A DNA stretch of 64,000 bases from Qipengyuania_B sp965214525 (GCA_965214525.1 OZ243959.1:1736001-1800000), one strand, 5' to 3'; shown: positions 9,020-18,176, counted from the stretch's first letter. Notes: generated from the letters alone by a model not told the origin. Program-made: numbers and translations.

Positions 9020-9529
9020 TCAATCGTCCGCCGACCCGAAGCCGCGCTTCCACACCAGAACGGTGCGCTTGTAATGGCTGCACACGTCGCCATGCTGGTT
9101 GTGCCCGGTGGTCTTGAACGTCACGATACCCTGTTCGGGACGGCTTTGGCTCTCTCGCTTCTCGAGCACCTCGCTCTCGCAAGTCAACGTATCGCCTACG
9201 AACAGCGGATGAGTCATGCGCACCTCGTCCCAACCAAGATTGGCAATCGCCTTGGCGCTGGTATCCGAAACGCTCATGCCGGTCATCAAGGCTATGGTTA
9301 GCGGGCTGACGACCAGCGGTCTGCCAAATTCGGTCTTCTTGGCGAACTCGTAATCGAAATGGAGCGGATGGGTGTTCATGGTCAGCAAGGTGAACCAGAC
9401 GTTGTCCGCATCGGTAATGGTGCGCCCGGGTCGATGTTCATATATGTGCCCGACTTCGAAATCCTCGAAATAGCGGCCCTGCACCTCGCGAAACCGTCCC
9501 GGTGAGACCTCTTTCACTGCATCACGCAT
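9020..9529 (-). CDS. MaoC-family (R)-hydratase/dehydratase, mesaconyl-CoA hydratase-like
   Basis: 169 residues from ATG 9529, which has a GGGAGG ribosome-binding site; the longer open frame upstream has no family similarity. The hot-dog fold hydratase motif is visible as NTHPLHFDYEFA followed by FGRPLVVSPL. The preceding RYFEDFEVGHIYEHRPGRTITDADN segment resembles beta-methylmalyl/mesaconyl-CoA type MaoC enzymes. It would hydrate the enoyl-CoA made by the adjacent acyl-CoA dehydrogenase. No other ethylmalonyl-CoA pathway gene is present in the window, so pathway assignment stays open. Confidence 0.88.
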   Translation of the reverse strand: MRDAVKEVSPGRFREVQGRYFEDFEVGHIYEHRPGRTITDADNVWFTLLTMNTHPLHFDYEFAKKTEFGRPLVVSPLTIALMTGMSVSDTSAKAIANLGWDEVRMTHPLFVGDTLTCESEVLEKRESQSRPEQGIVTFKTTGHNQHGDVCSHYKRTVLVWKRGFGSADD

Positions 9530-9707
9530 GCCATGTCCCTCCCCTTCGCAATCGGCGTGCACCGTACCGCAGTTATCGCTCGCGCAATCTGCCGGTGAAT
9601 GCGCACCTGGCCGTTCCGGATGTCGCTGCTGACCTTGGTAGCTACGCCTGCCGGATGGTTCGGGCAAGGCTTGCCTGTCCCCGGCGTCGTGTGCGAAAGC
9701 GCCTGGC

Positions 9708-10880
9708 ATGGGCCGATACGATGTCATCATCCTCGGGGCTGGTGCGGCGGGCCTGATGTGCGCTGCGCAGGCGGGGCAGCTTGGACATCGCGTGCTGGTG
9801 CTGGAACGGGCGCGCGAGCCTGGCAGGAAAATCCTGATCTCGGGCGGGGGCCGCTGCAATTTTACGAACATCCATGCCACGGCTGAACGCTATCTCTCGG
9901 CGAACCCGCACTTCGCCAAGTCCGCACTGGCGCAATATACCGCGCAGGACTTTCTTGCGCTGATCGAGCGGCACGGCATCGCATGGCATGAAAAGACGCT
10001 GGGGCAGCTGTTTTGCGATGGTTCGGCTCGCCAGATCGTCGATGTGCTGCTTGCCGAATGCGCGCGTGGGCAGGTCGAGATCGTGTGCGGGGCCGAAATC
10101 CTCGAAGTCAGCCATGCCGAAGGCGAATTCATGGTCAGGGCGTCCGACGTTGAAAGCTGTGCTTCGGCCTTGGTCATTGCCACGGGGGGTCCGTCCATTC
10201 CAAAGATGGGTGCGACGGGCTATGCGTTCGAACTGGCCCGATCATTCGGCCTCAAGATCGTCGAACCTCGCCCGGCATTGGTCCCGTTGACCCTGGCCGG
10301 GGAGGATGCCTTGTTTCGCGACCTGTCCGGGGTTGCCGCGCCAGTGCGTGTGGGCAACGGCAAGGCCGACTTCCGCGAAGCTGCCCTGTTCACGCACAAA
10401 GGGCTGTCGGGGCCGGCCATCCTACAAATCTCGTCCTATTGGCGACATGGCGAGACGATCGTTGCCGATTTGCTGCCTGACGAGGCGCCAGGCTGGCTGG
10501 TCGCGGCAAAGCACGCAGCCCCGCGAACCACGGTGCAGGCGCAGCTTACGGCTCGCTTGCCGAACAGGTTGGCGGCGGTCCTGTCGAGCAGGATTGCCGG
10601 CGATGGAGCGCTAGGCAATCGCACCGACGCCGAACTGACCGGGATCGAGCAGCGCATTGCCGCATGGCCCTTCCGCCCCAATGGCAGCGAAGGCTATGCC
10701 AAGGCCGAAGTTACCGCCGGGGGTGTGAGCACGGCGGAACTGTCGTCCAAGACGATGGAGGCACGCAAGGTGCCCGGGCTATACGTGATCGGCGAGGCGG
10801 TCGATGTCACTGGCTGGCTTGGCGGATACAATTTCCAGTGGGCCTGGTCGAGCGGATACGTCGCCGCTCATGCCCTGTAA
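9708..10880 (+). CDS. HI0933-family (BaiN/RdsA-like) FAD-dependent oxidoreductase
   Basis: 390 residues. N-terminal dinucleotide-binding motif GAGAAGLMCA, then RKILISGGGRCNFTN, the hallmark of the HI0933 flavoprotein family, and a C-terminal GEAVDVTGWLGGYNFQWAWSSG. It is cytoplasmic, with no signal. Members are usually annotated as NAD(P)/FAD-dependent oxidoreductases of unknown substrate. It is transcribed divergently from the MaoC gene across a 178-bp gap and appears monocistronic. Confidence 0.9.
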   Translation: MGRYDVIILGAGAAGLMCAAQAGQLGHRVLVLERAREPGRKILISGGGRCNFTNIHATAERYLSANPHFAKSALAQYTAQDFLALIERHGIAWHEKTLGQLFCDGSARQIVDVLLAECARGQVEIVCGAEILEVSHAEGEFMVRASDVESCASALVIATGGPSIPKMGATGYAFELARSFGLKIVEPRPALVPLTLAGEDALFRDLSGVAAPVRVGNGKADFREAALFTHKGLSGPAILQISSYWRHGETIVADLLPDEAPGWLVAAKHAAPRTTVQAQLTARLPNRLAAVLSSRIAGDGALGNRTDAELTGIEQRIAAWPFRPNGSEGYAKAEVTAGGVSTAELSSKTMEARKVPGLYVIGEAVDVTGWLGGYNFQWAWSSGYVAAHAL

Positions 10881-10996
10881 GGCCGGCAAACGCAGCGGTC
10901 GTGGGCGATAGTGCCCTGTTGCTATCCGCTAATCTGCGATAGTATCCTTCGCATGGCCCCGCCAATTACCCTCGCACGACATATCGCAGCACCCGG

Positions 10997-11449
10997 ATGC
11001 GGATCATGGATGCGGTAAGTCAGGCCGGACGCCGCGCCGCGGCTTTTCATCGGATGCGCCAGGCGCATAGCACCGAACTCGCCGAAGATTATGTCGAACT
11101 CGTCGGCGATCTCATCGAACGTTTCGGAGAGGCTCGCCTGACCGATATCGCTGCCCATATCGGCGTTACCCATGCAACCGCCGCCAAGGTCATCCAGAGA
11201 TTGCAGCGCGAAGGCCTGGTCGAGACGCAACCATACCGGTCGATCTTCCTGACCAAGGAGGGAAGATCGTTGGCCGACCGGTCGCGCGCACGGCACGAGG
11301 TCGTGAAGGATTTCCTGCTTGCTCTGGGGCTGGACCCGCTCGTCGCAGAGGCGGATTCCGAAGGGATGGAGCATCACGTCAGCGACGCCACCCTGGACGC
11401 CTTGGCCGCCTTGACAGACCGGTTGCGCGAAGGTTCCGCTGATAAGTGA
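10997..11449 (+). CDS. mntR: MntR-like DtxR-family metal-dependent regulator
   Basis: 150 residues. The N-terminal winged helix (LTDIAAHIGVTHATAAKVIQ at about 48-67) is followed by a metal-binding helix with RHEVVKDFLLALG and EGMEHHVSD, close to proteobacterial MntR. There is no C-terminal SH3 domain, again as in MntR. It stands directly upstream of a metal ABC importer with a DtxR-like palindrome in between, so it most likely represses that importer when Mn(II) is ample. An imperfect inverted repeat (10923-10942) in its own leader could mediate autoregulation. Confidence 0.85.
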   Translation: MRIMDAVSQAGRRAAAFHRMRQAHSTELAEDYVELVGDLIERFGEARLTDIAAHIGVTHATAAKVIQRLQREGLVETQPYRSIFLTKEGRSLADRSRARHEVVKDFLLALGLDPLVAEADSEGMEHHVSDATLDALAALTDRLREGSADK

Positions 11450-11516
11450 CCGCGCATGGCCAAGCCGTACACCAAGCGCTCCATCACCTTGCGAAAGCGG
11501 CGTGTTTTCAGCCTTG

Positions 11517-11531
11517 GCTAAACCATTTAGC
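11517..11531 (+). promoter_or_regulatory. Putative MntR/DtxR operator before the metal importer
   Basis: A perfect 6-3-6 palindrome GCTAAA-CCA-TTTAGC lies 57 bp upstream of the importer start, in the gap after the MntR-like gene. DtxR-family operators share such GGCTAA/TTAGCC-type half-sites. The position is right for repression; binding is inferred. Confidence 0.5.
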
Positions 11532-11587
11532 GATGCCATATCTAAAACGAGTGTTTGGCGCGACTTCGGATTGGCAAGGGTGGCATT

Positions 11588-12514
11588 TTGAAGCACGATC
11601 TGACGTCCATAGGAAGACGGGCCGTCATCGCCGGACTTTTGGGCGGAGTAGGCGCCGCCATGCTCCCCGCATGCGAGCCTGCCGCGCGCAGCGCTAGCGG
11701 GTTCAAGGTCGTGACGACATTCACCATCATCGCCGACATGGCGAGCAATGTCGGTGGCAATCTGGCGGTGGTGGAATCGATCACCAAACCGGGGGCCGAG
11801 ATCCATAATTACCAGCCTACTCCCGGCGATCTGCTGCGTGCGCAAGATGCGGACCTGATCCTGTCGAACGGACTGAACCTGGAATTATGGTTCGAACCCT
11901 TTCTTGCCAGTATCGGCCCGATACCCCGGTCGATCGTGTCGCAAGGCATCGTGCCGATCGGGATTGGCGGGGGGCGCTACGCCGGTAAACCCAACCCCCA
12001 CGCATGGATGTCGCTGACTAACGCCATCGTATATGTCGACAACATCGCCGAGGCTTTCGCCAGACACGATCCCGCTAACGCGCCGGCCTACCGCACAAAT
12101 GCCGCGCAATACAAAGCCGAGATCGAGGCAGCCATCGAACCTGTGCGGGACAGCTTGCAGAAGATCCCTCCGGGCAAGCGTTGGCTTGTCACCAGCGAAG
12201 GCGCGTTCAGCTATCTTGCCCGCGAGTTCGATTTGCGGGAGGCTTATCTGTGGCCGATCAACGCCGATCAGCAGGGAACGCCGCAACAGGTGCGCCAGGT
12301 CATCGATCTCGTCCGGCGATACGACATTCCGGCGGTCTTCAGCGAGAGCACCGTCTCCCCCGATCCGGCCAGGCAGGTCGCCCGCGAAACCGGGGCCGCT
12401 TATGGCGGCGTGCTGTACGTCGATACGTTGAGCGAGGCAGGCGGGCCGGTGCCGACATATCTGGATCTGTTGCGGCAAACCACCCAGACCATCGCCGCAG
12501 GACTGTTGCAATGA
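11588..12514 (+). CDS. Metal (Mn/Zn/Fe) ABC transporter substrate-binding lipoprotein
   Basis: 308 residues from a TTG start at 11588 with an AAGGGTGG site; an earlier in-frame TTG at 11555 is less likely because it precedes the signal sequence. The signal contains twin arginines (GRRAVIAGLLGG) and a lipobox LPAC. Cluster A-I metal ligands are visible: His in IHNYQPTPGD, His in NPHAWMSL, Glu in TSEGAFSYLA and Asp in LYVDTLSE. It would capture a divalent metal, probably Mn(II) given the MntR-like regulator, for the ATPase and permeases encoded downstream. Confidence 0.9.
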   Translation: MKHDLTSIGRRAVIAGLLGGVGAAMLPACEPAARSASGFKVVTTFTIIADMASNVGGNLAVVESITKPGAEIHNYQPTPGDLLRAQDADLILSNGLNLELWFEPFLASIGPIPRSIVSQGIVPIGIGGGRYAGKPNPHAWMSLTNAIVYVDNIAEAFARHDPANAPAYRTNAAQYKAEIEAAIEPVRDSLQKIPPGKRWLVTSEGAFSYLAREFDLREAYLWPINADQQGTPQQVRQVIDLVRRYDIPAVFSESTVSPDPARQVARETGAAYGGVLYVDTLSEAGGPVPTYLDLLRQTTQTIAAGLLQ

Positions 12515-13377
12515 CGGCTGCGGCCGATAGCGGTCTGGCGGTCGTTGGTGTAACGGTCACTTACCGAAACGGCCATACGGCGCTGCGCGATGCGAGCTTC
12601 GCCGTTCCCACTGGGACGATCGCGGCGCTTGTCGGCATGAATGGCAGCGGCAAATCGACCATGTTCAAGGCGATCATGGGTTTCGTGCCACTGACATCGG
12701 GGCAGGTGCGGGTGCTGGGCCTGCCCGTTCCGGTCGCCTTGAAACAAGGCCTGATAGCCTACGTTCCGCAAAACGAGGATATCGACTGGAACTTCCCCGT
12801 ACTGGTGAGCGATGTCGTTATGATGGGCCGGTACGGGCGGATGAACTGGATGCGCCGCCCTTCCGCAACGGACCGTGAGGCGGTTGATCTGGCTCTCGAT
12901 CGCGTGGGAATGCAGGGCTTTCGACATCGCCAGATCGGGGAATTGTCCGGCGGGCAGAAGAAGCGGGTCTTCGTCGCGCGGGCATTGGCGCAGGATAGCC
13001 GGGTCATCCTGCTCGACGAGCCCTTTACCGGTGTCGACGTCCAGACCGAGGAAGCGATGACCGCGCTGTTGCAATCCCTACGAGACGAAGGACGGGTCAT
13101 CCTGGTCGCCACGCACAATCTGGGAACCGTGCCCAACTTTTGCGACCGCACGATCCTGATCCGCAGGACGGTCTTGGCATCGGGTCCGACAGGGCAGGTT
13201 TTCACGCAAGGCAATCTGGAGCAGACGTTTGGCGGGGTGCTACGGCACCTTGTGCTGCCGGGAGAGCAACCCTTCGACGGACGACAGCGGGCAATCGGCG
13301 TGATCACCGATGATGAACGGCCGTTCGTGCTGTATCAGGATGGTCAGGCAGGCATCGCCCCGAAAGGCGGCGGATGA
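12511..13377 (+). CDS. Metal ABC transporter ATP-binding protein
   Basis: 288 residues; its ATG overlaps the stop of the binding-protein gene (ATGA). Walker A is GMNGSGKST, the Q-loop VPQNED, the signature LSGGQKKRVFVARAL and Walker B RVILLDEP, with the switch His in ATHNLG. It is the cytoplasmic ATPase of the manganese/zinc/iron chelate family (SitB/YfeB-like). The longer open frame upstream overlaps the binding-protein gene and is not used. Confidence 0.95.
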   Translation: MTAAADSGLAVVGVTVTYRNGHTALRDASFAVPTGTIAALVGMNGSGKSTMFKAIMGFVPLTSGQVRVLGLPVPVALKQGLIAYVPQNEDIDWNFPVLVSDVVMMGRYGRMNWMRRPSATDREAVDLALDRVGMQGFRHRQIGELSGGQKKRVFVARALAQDSRVILLDEPFTGVDVQTEEAMTALLQSLRDEGRVILVATHNLGTVPNFCDRTILIRRTVLASGPTGQVFTQGNLEQTFGGVLRHLVLPGEQPFDGRQRAIGVITDDERPFVLYQDGQAGIAPKGGG

Positions 13378-14237
13378 GCGCCCGTCTGCTCGAACCCTTC
13401 GCCTATGATTACATGGTCAACGCCATGTGGATCAGCGCGCTGGTTGGCAGTGTTTGCGCCTTCCTGTCGGCATTTGTCATATTGAAAGGGTGGTCGCTCA
13501 TTGGCGATGCGCTGTCGCATTCCGTCGTACCGGGGGTGGCGGGCGCGTATATGCTAGGATTGCCCTTCGCCCTGGGCGCGTTTCTCTCGGGCGGGCTGGC
13601 CGCTGCCGCGATGCTGTTCCTGACCATGCAGACCCGGCTGAAAGAGGATGCGGTTATCGGACTGGTGTTCACGGCATTCTTCGGTCTGGGACTGTTCATC
13701 GTGTCGGTGTCGCCGACCGCGGTCGACATCCAAGCCATCATCCTGGGCAATATCCTGGCCATTACACCGGCAGATACCCTGCAGTTGGTCATCATCTCGG
13801 GCGTATCGCTGCTCGTGCTGCTGGCCCGTTGGAAGGATCTGCTGCTGGCATTCTTCGACGAATACCAGGCGCGGTCCGCCGGTCTCAATCCGACCGCGCT
13901 ACGCTGGCTGTTCTTCGTATTGCTGAGTGCGTGCACCGTGGCGGCCTTGCAGACCGTTGGCGCGCTCCTGGTCATCGCGATGATCGTCACGCCCGGTGCG
14001 ACCGCATACCTGCTGACCGACCGCTTCGGACGCCTCATATCGCTTAGCGTAGCGATCGGAGCAAGTACGAATTTCGCAGGCGCATATCTCAGCTTCTTCC
14101 TCAATGGCGCCACTGGCGGAGTGATCGTTATCTTGCAAACCCTCATCTTCGCAGTCGCACTGGTGCTCGCGCCGACCCATGGCCTGCTGGCGGCGCGGCG
14201 AAGGCGGGCACGACCTGATCTGGCCATCGATCGGTGA
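13374..14237 (+). CDS. Metal ABC transporter permease (first of two)
   Basis: 287 residues with about eight helices. Typical family features are LKGWSLIGDALSHSVVPGVA near the N-terminus and GALLVIAMIVTPGATAYLLT near the C-terminus. The start overlaps the ATPase stop by 4 bp. With the next gene it makes a heteromeric permease, as in SitCD/YfeCD systems. Confidence 0.93.
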   Translation: MSARLLEPFAYDYMVNAMWISALVGSVCAFLSAFVILKGWSLIGDALSHSVVPGVAGAYMLGLPFALGAFLSGGLAAAAMLFLTMQTRLKEDAVIGLVFTAFFGLGLFIVSVSPTAVDIQAIILGNILAITPADTLQLVIISGVSLLVLLARWKDLLLAFFDEYQARSAGLNPTALRWLFFVLLSACTVAALQTVGALLVIAMIVTPGATAYLLTDRFGRLISLSVAIGASTNFAGAYLSFFLNGATGGVIVILQTLIFAVALVLAPTHGLLAARRRRARPDLAIDR

Positions 14238-15082
14238 GCGAATGGTTTGTCCCCTTCGCCCTGCCGTTCATGCAGCAGGCCTTCGTCATGGCGCTGCTGA
14301 CGGCCGTGCCGCTATCGCTTCTCTCGTGCTTCGTGATTTTGAAAGGCTGGTCACTGATGGGGGACGCCGTGTCGCATGCCGTCCTGCCCGGTATTGTCGT
14401 AGCCTACGTTGCAGGTCTGCCGTTGATTTTGGGCGCATTTTCGGCCGGGCTGGGATGCGCCATGCTGAGCGGATGGCTGAAGGACAATAGCCGGCTGCGC
14501 GAAGACACGCTGCTGGGTGTGGTGTTCTCCGGCATGTTCGGCCTTGGCATCGTCATGCTGACCAGCATCGAGACGGACCTGCATCTGGATCATATCCTGT
14601 TCGGGAACATGTTGGGCATCACCTCTGCCAATCTGGGGCAAAGCGCGATGATCGCGCCTGTCATCTGCCTGGCGATCGCGATACGATGGCGCGACCTGTT
14701 GCTGCACGCGTTCGACCTTCAGCAGGCGCGCGCTATCGGCCTGCCGACCGGTGCCTTGCATTATGGATTACTGATCCTGCTGTCGCTCGCCATCGTCAGC
14801 GCCCTTGCCGCCACGGGCGTCATCCTTACGATCGCCATGCTTATCGCGCCCGGTGCCATAGCGTTCCTTCTGACGCGGCGGTTCTCACGCATGTTGCTGA
14901 TCGCACTGACGGTTGGTACGGTCGCCAGCGTTTGCGGGGTCTATAGCAGCTTCCTGCTGGATAGCGCGCCTGCACCTACCATCGTGCTTGTTCTGACCAT
15001 CCTCTTCGTGATCGTCACCATCGCGACGTCGCGCGGTACCCGTTCGCGCCGCTTCGTGGCGGCGGGTGACGCAACGCCCTAG
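14234..15082 (+). CDS. Metal ABC transporter permease (second of two)
   Basis: 282 residues starting at GTG inside a GTGA overlap. It is a paralogue of the preceding permease with the same LKGWSLMGDAVSHAVLPG and GVILTIAMLIAPGAIAFLLT segments. Two distinct permeases point to a YfeABCD/SitABCD-type importer rather than a ZnuABC-type with one permease. It ends the operon. Confidence 0.93.
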   Translation: MSEWFVPFALPFMQQAFVMALLTAVPLSLLSCFVILKGWSLMGDAVSHAVLPGIVVAYVAGLPLILGAFSAGLGCAMLSGWLKDNSRLREDTLLGVVFSGMFGLGIVMLTSIETDLHLDHILFGNMLGITSANLGQSAMIAPVICLAIAIRWRDLLLHAFDLQQARAIGLPTGALHYGLLILLSLAIVSALAATGVILTIAMLIAPGAIAFLLTRRFSRMLLIALTVGTVASVCGVYSSFLLDSAPAPTIVLVLTILFVIVTIATSRGTRSRRFVAAGDATP

Positions 15083-15086
15083 ACGC

Positions 15087-15845
15087 TCAGGCGGTTCGGT
15101 ACCCCTCCACCCGTTCTGCCGGGCCATACGCATCGCCCGCTAGTTCGAGCAACAAGCGGCGATCGCAGATGGTGGTATGTCCTCGAATATCCCGAACGGC
15201 TCCCGCTCCTTCGAGCGAATGGATCGCGTTTGTCACACTCGCTCGGCGAATGCCCAGCATATCGGCAAGGGTGCTATGGAAGATTGCGATGTCATCGCCT
15301 TCGATGCGATCGTGATGCATCAGCAAACAGCGCGCCAGCCGCTTTTCGATAGGATCCTTCAGGCTTCCGCGCAGCGTAGAGGCGATCTGCAGATGCAGCT
15401 TCGCGCCGAATTCGTAGAACATGCCGCGCAAGCCGCGATTGGTCAGCAACAGCCCCCGCATGATGGTCACATCGACTGCCAGCGCATGCCCCGAGACAAG
15501 TCCGACTGCGCGGTAAGGGTAGGCGGCATGCGGAAACAGCAGGTGGTAGTTCGCAATCCCTTCATGTCCGACCATCGCAATGGAGGCTGCGCAACCGTCA
15601 TCCATGCCGAACATGATTGATACGATGCTCGAAACCGGAAACACCACGGCCGTCGCGGTCGCTCCACGCTCACTGAGAACCAGGTCGCGTTCGATTTCGA
15701 CTTCAAACAGGTGTGGCGCGAGCAGCGAACGTATCTCGTCGGGCAGTTCTTGCAGGCAGCGGTTGCCGAACGATTGCAAGGTGCTTTCCACGCCAAGCGA
15801 TGTCATATCCCGGATGAGGCTGTTCATGCGATTGGTTCCCGCCAT
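15087..15845 (-). CDS. Crp/Fnr-family transcriptional regulator
   Basis: 252 residues. An N-terminal cyclic-nucleotide-binding-like barrel (residues about 30-140) and a C-terminal HTH_Crp with STLADMLGIRRASVTNAIHSLEGAG as recognition region. It lacks the Cys cluster of FNR and the canonical cAMP-binding arginine segment, so the signal is unknown. ATG 15827 is an alternative start. It converges with the metal importer and diverges from the ferritin-like pair, whose expression it may control. Confidence 0.9.
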   Translation of the reverse strand: MAGTNRMNSLIRDMTSLGVESTLQSFGNRCLQELPDEIRSLLAPHLFEVEIERDLVLSERGATATAVVFPVSSIVSIMFGMDDGCAASIAMVGHEGIANYHLLFPHAAYPYRAVGLVSGHALAVDVTIMRGLLLTNRGLRGMFYEFGAKLHLQIASTLRGSLKDPIEKRLARCLLMHHDRIEGDDIAIFHSTLADMLGIRRASVTNAIHSLEGAGAVRDIRGHTTICDRRLLLELAGDAYGPAERVEGYRTA

Positions 15846-15854
15846 TCGCGCAAG

Positions 15855-15883
15855 GTACGATAGCGTACACCTTTTGTAAAAGG
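15855..15883. promoter_or_regulatory. Two adjacent palindromes in the crp/ferritin-like divergent region
   Basis: GTACG-ATAG-CGTAC lies at 15855-15868 and CCTTTT-GT-AAAAGG at 15870-15883, both perfect and back to back. They begin 9 bp upstream of the Crp/Fnr start and about 70 bp from the ferritin-like start. They are candidates for an operator/promoter element serving either direction. Confidence 0.4.
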
Positions 15884-15949
15884 CCTTGTGCGGCCAAGCT
15901 TATCAGTGCGAAACAGACGGCATCGTATCTCAAAACAGGAAACCGATCG

Positions 15950-16912
15950 ATGGCCGAAGACACCCCGATGCTAACCGCTTTGGAGAATCGTGCCAATCGG
16001 CGCGAAGCCCGTCGCGATTTCTTCAAGATGATGGGTCTGGTTACCTCGGCGGGCGCGCTGGGAACGGCGACATCCGCTTCGGCGCAGAGCGCTCCAAGCG
16101 ATGCGGACATCCTCAACTTCGCGCTGAACCTCGAATATCTTGAAGCGCAGTTCTACTACTACGCCGTATTCGGCGAAGGGTTGCCGGCCAACCTGCTTGG
16201 CGGCACCGGCACGCAGGGAACCGTACGCGGCGGGCGGCAGGTGAACTTCTCCGATCGCGCCGTGGAATTGTATGCTCGCGAAATTGCGGATGACGAGCGC
16301 GATCACGTCGCTTTCCTTCGCACCGCGCTTGGGTCGGCCGCGGTCGCGCAACCGGCACTGGACATCAGCGCAAATGCTGATGGAGCCTTCTCGGCCGCAG
16401 CACGCGCCGCTGGTCTGGTCGGGCCGGGCCAGGCTTTCGATCCTTATGCCAACGACGAGAACTTCCTTTTGGGAGCATTCATTTTCGAGGATGTCGGCGT
16501 GACGGCCTACAAGGGGGCCGCTCCACTCATACGCAACAAGACGTTTCTGGAAGCTGCCGCGGGCATTCTGGCGGTCGAAGCCTATCACGCCTCCATCGTG
16601 CGCACGACCTTGTATCGCAAGGGGATTGAAACCCCGATGCTGATCGAGGCAACGGAGAGTATCTCTGACGCGCGCGACAGCCTGGATGGCTCAGTGGACA
16701 AGGATCAGGGCATAGCCCCGCGCGACGAAGACAGAGGCGCTGACGGCAGCGTCGTGTCCAACATCGTACCGCTGGACGATAACGGTCTCGCATTCAGTCG
16801 AACTGCGGGCCAGGTGCTGAACATCGTCTACCTGACACGAATGGCGGCCGGGCAGGGCGGATTCTTCCCGTCGGGTGTGAATGGCAACATTCGCATGAGC
16901 GAAGCCAACTGA
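15950..16912 (+). CDS. Tat-exported ferritin-like domain protein
   Basis: 320 residues. The N-terminus contains RREARRDFFKMMG and a hydrophobic run ending SASAQ, a Tat signal. The ferritin-like four-helix domain shows NLEYLEAQFYYYAV (Glu/Glu), DDERDHVAFL (E..H) and a later FEDVGVTAYKGAAP and EAYHASIVR, giving carboxylate/His diiron ligand candidates. Such Ferritin_2 proteins are exported and common in Sphingomonadales; their reaction is not established. It is followed 24 bp later by a paralogue. Confidence 0.85.
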   Translation: MAEDTPMLTALENRANRREARRDFFKMMGLVTSAGALGTATSASAQSAPSDADILNFALNLEYLEAQFYYYAVFGEGLPANLLGGTGTQGTVRGGRQVNFSDRAVELYAREIADDERDHVAFLRTALGSAAVAQPALDISANADGAFSAAARAAGLVGPGQAFDPYANDENFLLGAFIFEDVGVTAYKGAAPLIRNKTFLEAAAGILAVEAYHASIVRTTLYRKGIETPMLIEATESISDARDSLDGSVDKDQGIAPRDEDRGADGSVVSNIVPLDDNGLAFSRTAGQVLNIVYLTRMAAGQGGFFPSGVNGNIRMSEAN

Positions 16913-16936
16913 TCTGGGCCTAAAGGAGTATTCAAC

Positions 16937-17923
16937 ATGAAGAACGAACATAGGCTTATCGATGCGATGGTCGCACGCGCGACCCGTCGTGAAGACCGCC
17001 GCGCATTTTTGAAGACCAGCGGCGGCACGGCAGCGGCTGTCGCGGGCACGACCCTGCTAGCAGGCTGTTTCGATGGCGAGGATCGCGATCGCAACCCGCC
17101 AGTCGGTGGCACGCCAACACCGCCGACAACGCAAATTGGCGATGCGGACATTCTGAACTTCGCCCTGAACCTCGAATATCTTGAGGCGCAATTTTATTCC
17201 TATGCCGCTTATGGCCAAGGACTGGATAGCGGCCTGCTTGGAGGCACGGGAACGCGGGGCGAGGTAACAGGCGGACGCAAGGTAGCCTTCACCGATCCGA
17301 TAATCGCCCAGTATGCCCGCGAAATCGCCAATGACGAACGCGATCACGTCGCTTTCCTGCGATCGGCGATTGGTTCCTCGGCCGTGGCGCAACCGCCTCT
17401 CGACATCAGTGCCGCACCCAATGGGGCATTCTCCTCCGCCGCTCGGGCGGCGGGGCTGATCGGTGCGGGCGAATCGTTCGACCCGTATATGAGCGACGAG
17501 AACTTTCTGCTGGGCGCCTACATCTTCGAGGATGTCGGAGTAACCGCCTACAAGGGCGCTTCGCCGTTGATATCGAACGCGACGTTCCTCGAAGCCGCTG
17601 CGGGCATCCTCGCTGCCGAGGCTTACCATGCCGGGCTGGTGCGGACGATCCTGTTCGGAAAAGGACTGGCAACGCCGGCTTTGATCGATGCGACGCAGAG
17701 GATTTCCGATGCGCGTGACAGCCTCGACGGCTCAAGCGATCTCGATCAGGGTGTCGCCATTCGCGACAATGCCTCCAACATCGTGCCAACGGATGAGAAC
17801 GGGTTGGCGTTCAGCCGGTCTGCCGGGCAGGTGTTGAACATCGTGTTCCTGACCCAGATGGCGGCACAGCAGGGCGGCTTCTTCCCACGCGGTGTCAATG
17901 GAACGATCAACGCGAGTTCGTAA
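16937..17923 (+). CDS. Tat-exported ferritin-like domain lipoprotein, tandem paralogue
   Basis: 328 residues, strongly similar along its length to the preceding protein (shared DADILNFALNLEYLEAQFY and DERDHVAFLR). The signal has RRAFLKTSGG and a lipobox LLAGC followed by an acidic and Pro-rich linker, so this copy is probably a lipid-anchored version while the first is soluble. A good AAAGGAG site precedes the ATG. Tandem duplication with different anchoring suggests two periplasmic pools of the same activity. Confidence 0.85.
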   Translation: MKNEHRLIDAMVARATRREDRRAFLKTSGGTAAAVAGTTLLAGCFDGEDRDRNPPVGGTPTPPTTQIGDADILNFALNLEYLEAQFYSYAAYGQGLDSGLLGGTGTRGEVTGGRKVAFTDPIIAQYAREIANDERDHVAFLRSAIGSSAVAQPPLDISAAPNGAFSSAARAAGLIGAGESFDPYMSDENFLLGAYIFEDVGVTAYKGASPLISNATFLEAAAGILAAEAYHAGLVRTILFGKGLATPALIDATQRISDARDSLDGSSDLDQGVAIRDNASNIVPTDENGLAFSRSAGQVLNIVFLTQMAAQQGGFFPRGVNGTINASS

Positions 17924-17930
17924 CCCGATA

Positions 17931-17970
17931 ACGGGTGGTCCTGCCCTCGATGGCAGGACCGCCCGTGTTT
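17931..17970 (+). terminator. Rho-independent terminator after the ferritin-like pair
   Basis: A 15-bp stem (left ACGGGTGGTCCTGCC, one G-U pair) with a 6-nt loop spans 17931-17966 and is followed by GTTT. It lies 8 bp after the stop codon. Confidence 0.75.
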
Positions 17971-18176
17971 GCCATCATGGGACGAAGCAAGCCGGGAATG
18001 GGTAAACCATTTTCCGGCGTTGCCCTTACTTCGGCCAGTCCGTGATAAGCATGATGGTTATTATGTGATCAACCGGCTTTACTTATCGGCCCCGGTTCGC
18101 ACTTTTCCGTAACTTGCTGGAATTTTGGTGCGCATGTCGCCACCAGGCGGATAGATCCGCACCTGTTTCAATGTCA

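Noticed and set aside
7723..9093. 456-codon minus-strand frame overlapping the acyl-CoA dehydrogenase
   Set aside because: It is rich in Arg/Gly/Ala without domains and shifted relative to the clear acyl-CoA dehydrogenase frame.
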